Part shown: positions 13,124-15,903 of the stretch, piece by piece
How the letters are laid out: the number at the start of each line of letters is the position of its first letter
How positions within the stretch are numbered: the stretch's first letter is position 1
Assembly (NCBI GenBank): GCA_003506795.1
Contig: DNYO01000304.1
Span: 1-15,903, forward strand
Reading direction: 5' to 3'
DNA from: Deltaproteobacteria bacterium
Lineage (GTDB): Bacteria; Desulfobacterota; Syntrophorhabdia; Syntrophorhabdales; Syntrophorhabdaceae
Length of the DNA stretch: 15,903 nt
Translations under genes and position numbers: made by a program
Notes under the pieces: generated by a model
Told to the model about the DNA's origin: nothing
Databases searched by the model: none
What the model saw: only the letters and a program-made list of their open reading frames with translations

Positions 13124-14388
13124 ACTGGTACCTCTCTCCCCGCTGGCACATCGAGAACGATTCACCGCCGCTTCTCGTCGGGCCGGGCGATCAGCGCCTC
13201 GCGCTCACACCCCGACAGTACGAGGCGATCCTCACAGGGCACCTTGGCCTTTCTCCGCTCGCGTCTTCAGCAGACTTTCCGGAAATCTTCAGGTGGGCGA
13301 GGCAGCTCATCGCCTCTCGCGCGCTCGTTCCCGAATACCTGGCTACCGGTCTGTCCGAAGAGAGAGAAGCGGAAGATTTTTATATGGAGGTCTTCCAATT
13401 ACTGTGCCGGCACCTTGATTTTCATGATATCCTGCCGGGCCTGTGCGCCGGAATACGTTCCTGGTCCGGTTCGGTTTTGAAGCAGCCGCTCGGAGCACCA
13501 CCGGACTACCTGCCGACGAGGCCCGCCCTCTGCATCGATCTATTGGGCAGCGCGCGAAGAAGCGTGCGTGTTGCACTCGACTGCAGGGACCCGCTTTTGA
13601 CCCCCTGGGAAAATATCGCCCTCGCGCGGCAGACTTTTGAGCGGCACCTGAAATACCGCACCGGCCTGTTTCACAGGATATGCGAACTGGTATTCCGGGA
13701 CCCCTCTGATTTCACGAACCCGAGGGTCAAATATCTCCACCCGGCGATCGAGTATCTCGCCGACGGGGAAGAGATCTCGGCGTACTGGAATCTGGGAAAC
13801 GCCGCGAGCAGGCTGGAACTCTGGAGACGCAGTATTGAGATAATCGAGGCGACGGGCGGGGATGCCGACCACCAGATGCGTTTCAAAGAGGTTTTTGGCG
13901 CCTTTTCTCAGCCGGAGCTGGTCGGACATACATTCGACCCTCGCAAACCTCCCGTTCTCAAAACGTATATAATGCTCGACGGACTGAATCGCGAGATCCT
14001 TCGCGAGATACTGGCACTGGAGAATGTACTCTTACCGGGCGCCCCGGTGCTTGAGGTCCTGCGGTGGCTCGAGGAGAACGGGCTCACGCCGGGCAGGAAT
14101 CTGGGCATCGCCAGCCTCTATCATTCTCTGGATGATAACGCGATATCGGGAATAAAAATTCACCTGAACCTGAGCGACGGATTCGAACGACGCTTCAGCA
14201 TGGATACGATAGCCTCCGTCGTGAGCAGGAATTGCGATGCAATGCGGCGCCTTCCGAATCCGCTGACCGAAACCTTGATCCTTGAAGATGGCCGGCCGGT
14301 TCGATTGTCTCCCAACACGATTTCGTTCATGCTCGTCCCGAAGGCGGGGCTTACCAAAATCACCCTCTATGCCGACTTCCTGGCCTGA
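13120..14388 (+). CDS. unidentified RiPP-cluster protein, possible PT-barrel (ABBA) prenyltransferase-like
   Basis: A 422-residue protein I cannot place with certainty. Residues 1-80 resemble a PqqD/RRE-like winged helix (LLVGPGDQRLALTPRQYEAIL, then a two-helix stretch to RALVPEY). The remainder alternates helices with strands that repeat a basic-x-Tyr/His pattern: SVRVALDC at 148-155, VLKTYIML at 279-286, SGIKIHLNL at 343-351 and TKITLYADF at 412-420. Repeated helix-strand pairs with inward Lys-x-Tyr/His residues are characteristic of ABBA aromatic prenyltransferases, including those of cyanobactins, and the length fits. Tyr69 and Trp71 of the putative core would be suitable acceptors. This is an inference from pattern only. 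The start codon overlaps the previous stop (ATGA at 13120-13123), so it ends the operon; 12 bases separate it from the convergent cyclase gene. Confidence 0.5.
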   Translation: MNWYLSPRWHIENDSPPLLVGPGDQRLALTPRQYEAILTGHLGLSPLASSADFPEIFRWARQLIASRALVPEYLATGLSEEREAEDFYMEVFQLLCRHLDFHDILPGLCAGIRSWSGSVLKQPLGAPPDYLPTRPALCIDLLGSARRSVRVALDCRDPLLTPWENIALARQTFERHLKYRTGLFHRICELVFRDPSDFTNPRVKYLHPAIEYLADGEEISAYWNLGNAASRLELWRRSIEIIEATGGDADHQMRFKEVFGAFSQPELVGHTFDPRKPPVLKTYIMLDGLNREILREILALENVLLPGAPVLEVLRWLEENGLTPGRNLGIASLYHSLDDNAISGIKIHLNLSDGFERRFSMDTIASVVSRNCDAMRRLPNPLTETLILEDGRPVRLSPNTISFMLVPKAGLTKITLYADFLA

Positions 14389-14400
14389 TGCGAACAGGTA

Positions 14401-15903
14401 TCATGCCTCATCGCTGCCTTTTCCTGCGCCGATGTCCCTCAGGCCGTCAACGGCAAAGATATTCACCTCGCTATGCCCCTTGATGCGGGCCGGTCCCAGC
14501 GATCTGGCCACAATCCTCTCCCGCACATACGCATAGGCCGCATCGCTGATCAGGATTGTCTCGTGAAATTCCTTGGTCTGGCCTTCCAGGCGGGAGGCTA
14601 CATTGGTATTGTCGCCGATCGCCGTATAGTCCATTTTTTTTGCAGACCCTATATTCCCCACGGTGACATCGCCAAAATGAATTCCGAACCCGACGCGGAG
14701 GTCCTCCATCCCGTACCTCAACCACTCCTGTCTCAAAGACGCGATCCTGTCCTTCATCTGCAATGCCGCGCTTACCGCGGCGAAGACCGGGTCGTCGAGC
14801 TTCAGGGGGGCGCCGAAGAACGCAAAGATACCGTCCCCCGTAAGTTGGGATACGGTACCGCCGCACCTGACGATAATCTCAGTCATCTCCGCATGGTAGC
14901 GATTGAGAAAATGTACGACCTTTTGGGGGTCGTCTTTGTTGCTTTCAGAGAAGGAGGTGAATCCCCGTATATCGCTGAACAGCAGGGCCAGTTTTCTTTG
15001 CTCGCCCTCAGTCAGCTTTTCCATATCGGCATCCACAATCTGATCTATGATATTGTCCGGCACATAGCAGGCGAAACGTTTTCTTATCTTTGCCCTCTTG
15101 CGTTCCTCGGTGTAGTAGTGAAAGATCGTCGTTGCGGCAAAGGAGAGTATGACGGCAGACAATAACGGTACAAAACGGATAACGTAAAGATGATTGAACG
15201 CAAGAATGGATGCCGCGATGAGCACACCCACTTCTGCAAGGCACAGGAGGGCGGCAGGAAAAGGCCGCCGCCTGTAACACAGAAAGACCGTCAGGGCGGC
15301 AATGACGATAATGTAAAAGGCCCCCGATATGACACCGGGCTCGCGGAAAATACTTCCCGACAGCAAGGTTGCCAGCGTACCGGCCTGAATCGTTGCGCCA
15401 TCAGTCATCCTGCCGCTGAGAAAAGACAGCGGCGTCGAATGCTTGTCTTCGAAGGACAGGGACGAGCCTATTATTACAATCTTGTTCTCAAATGCATTCC
15501 CGTGATCGTTGCCCGGCTTCCTGCTTGACTCATATACATCATCAAAGGAATGGACGGGGATATTTTGCAGCAGGGAGTAATCGATAAGGATGGTCTTGCC
15601 GGGAGCGGCCGCCTGCCGATCGGTAAAATTCCGTGCCAGCAGATACGCCATGGAATAATATCTCTTTCCCCCATCGTCAAAGTATAGCTGCTGCCTCCGT
15701 ATGTGATCGTCCGAATCTTCCGTCAGGTGAAACGCCGCAAGATTCGCCTCTCCGGCGGCCATCAGGTAGCCCTGGAGAGGAGCGTTTTCCCGTGAAGAAA
15801 AGCCGATGACAATATTGACGCCTTTCTTCCTGGCCTCCAGGAAAGACCGCATATAGACGCTCTCGTAGCCCCCCTCAACTTTACCTTCAAGGGAGATGGA
15901 AGG
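14401..15903 (-). CDS. CHASE2-type sensor adenylate/guanylate cyclase, N-terminus outside the window
   Basis: The frame runs from the right edge to a stop at 14401, about 500 residues, and the start is missing. The first part (about 15900-15380) matches the C-terminal half of an extracellular CHASE2 sensor domain (GVNIVIGFSSRE, PVHSFDDVYES, NKIVIIGSSL). Three hydrophobic segments follow (about 15340-15115), then a short linker and a class III cyclase domain. The metal-binding aspartates are in LLFSDIRGFTSFSE and TGDGIFAFFGAP; MDYTAIGDNTNVASRLEG is the nucleotide-binding/transition-state segment. The product is a cyclic nucleotide, probably cAMP; specificity is not proven. It lies on the opposite strand, convergent with the RiPP operon, and is probably independent of it. 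Confidence 0.92.
   Translation of the reverse strand, partial: PSISLEGKVEGGYESVYMRSFLEARKKGVNIVIGFSSRENAPLQGYLMAAGEANLAAFHLTEDSDDHIRRQQLYFDDGGKRYYSMAYLLARNFTDRQAAAPGKTILIDYSLLQNIPVHSFDDVYESSRKPGNDHGNAFENKIVIIGSSLSFEDKHSTPLSFLSGRMTDGATIQAGTLATLLSGSIFREPGVISGAFYIIVIAALTVFLCYRRRPFPAALLCLAEVGVLIAASILAFNHLYVIRFVPLLSAVILSFAATTIFHYYTEERKRAKIRKRFACYVPDNIIDQIVDADMEKLTEGEQRKLALLFSDIRGFTSFSESNKDDPQKVVHFLNRYHAEMTEIIVRCGGTVSQLTGDGIFAFFGAPLKLDDPVFAAVSAALQMKDRIASLRQEWLRYGMEDLRVGFGIHFGDVTVGNIGSAKKMDYTAIGDNTNVASRLEGQTKEFHETILISDAAYAYVRERIVARSLGPARIKGHSEVNIFAVDGLRDIGAGKGSDEA

Larger units (their letters stand above)
5227..14388 (+). other. putative RiPP biosynthesis locus (precursor, three radical SAM enzymes, RRE-like proteins, protease, exporter)
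   Basis: Eight genes on one strand combine a leaderless subtilase, a small Cys-free peptide with its own ribosome site and promoter, a cobalamin-binding radical SAM enzyme, a second radical SAM enzyme, an ABC exporter, a SPASM radical SAM enzyme, a tetrapyrrole-methylase-fold protein and a possible PT-barrel protein. From 6468 on the genes overlap (4, 20, 11 and 4 bases) or are separated by 16 bases. Each component type is known from RiPP pathways. I do not know a described class with this set. The GAF gene (4458-5219) may also belong. Confidence 0.7.

Noticed and set aside
14471..15165. Open frames opposite and out of phase with the cyclase gene
   Set aside because: The cyclase and CHASE2 motifs on the minus strand explain the coding signal; the other frames show no domain.

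Overview
The window reads as chromosomal DNA of a Gram-negative, probably strictly anaerobic bacterium, most likely a deltaproteobacterium (Desulfobacterota). Supporting signs are a class A flavodiiron protein behind a CRP/FNR-type dyad, an M15-type periplasmic peptidase, a CHASE2-type adenylate/guanylate cyclase, GC-rich coding with good Shine-Dalgarno sites, and three radical SAM enzymes. The lineage is an inference. I saw no transposase, integrase, CRISPR array, rRNA or tRNA.

Left part (1-4252), ordinary metabolism and stress defence: the Cys-rich tail of an unidentified gene; an exported M15/DUF882-type peptidase with an extra C-terminal domain, apparently with a leaderless transcript; a flavodiiron O2/NO reductase followed by a 58-residue protein ending in CQLGCFP; a carboxymuconolactone-decarboxylase-like protein that has lost the CxxC pair (minus strand); and a PLP-dependent cysteine synthase. 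The last two are transcribed divergently from two well-formed sigma70-type promoters. A perfect 14-bp dyad lies exactly where a class II CRP/FNR-type activator would sit for the flavodiiron promoter.

Central and right part (about 4458-14388), a ribosomal-peptide (RiPP) biosynthesis locus of a type I do not recognise. In order: a GAF-domain protein; a cytoplasmic subtilisin-like protease; a promoter; a 75-residue Cys-free putative precursor peptide ending GQRSYGWTGNQ; a leaky-terminator-like hairpin; a cobalamin-binding-domain radical SAM enzyme; a second radical SAM enzyme with a small C-terminal Cys cluster; an ABC exporter; a third radical SAM enzyme with a full SPASM domain; a fusion of a winged-helix/RRE-like N-terminus to a tetrapyrrole-methylase-fold methyltransferase (the borosin methyltransferase fold); and a 422-residue protein with another RRE-like N-terminus and repeated strands reminiscent of ABBA (PT-barrel) prenyltransferases. 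From the first radical SAM gene onwards the genes overlap by 4, 20, 11 and 4 bases or are 16 bases apart, so they form one translationally coupled operon. A reasonable working model is that the precursor is modified by several radical SAM enzymes and by one or both RRE-like proteins, trimmed by the subtilase and exported by the ABC transporter.

Right edge (14401-15903, minus strand): the C-terminal part of a CHASE2 membrane sensor/class III nucleotide cyclase, convergent with the RiPP operon and probably unrelated to it.
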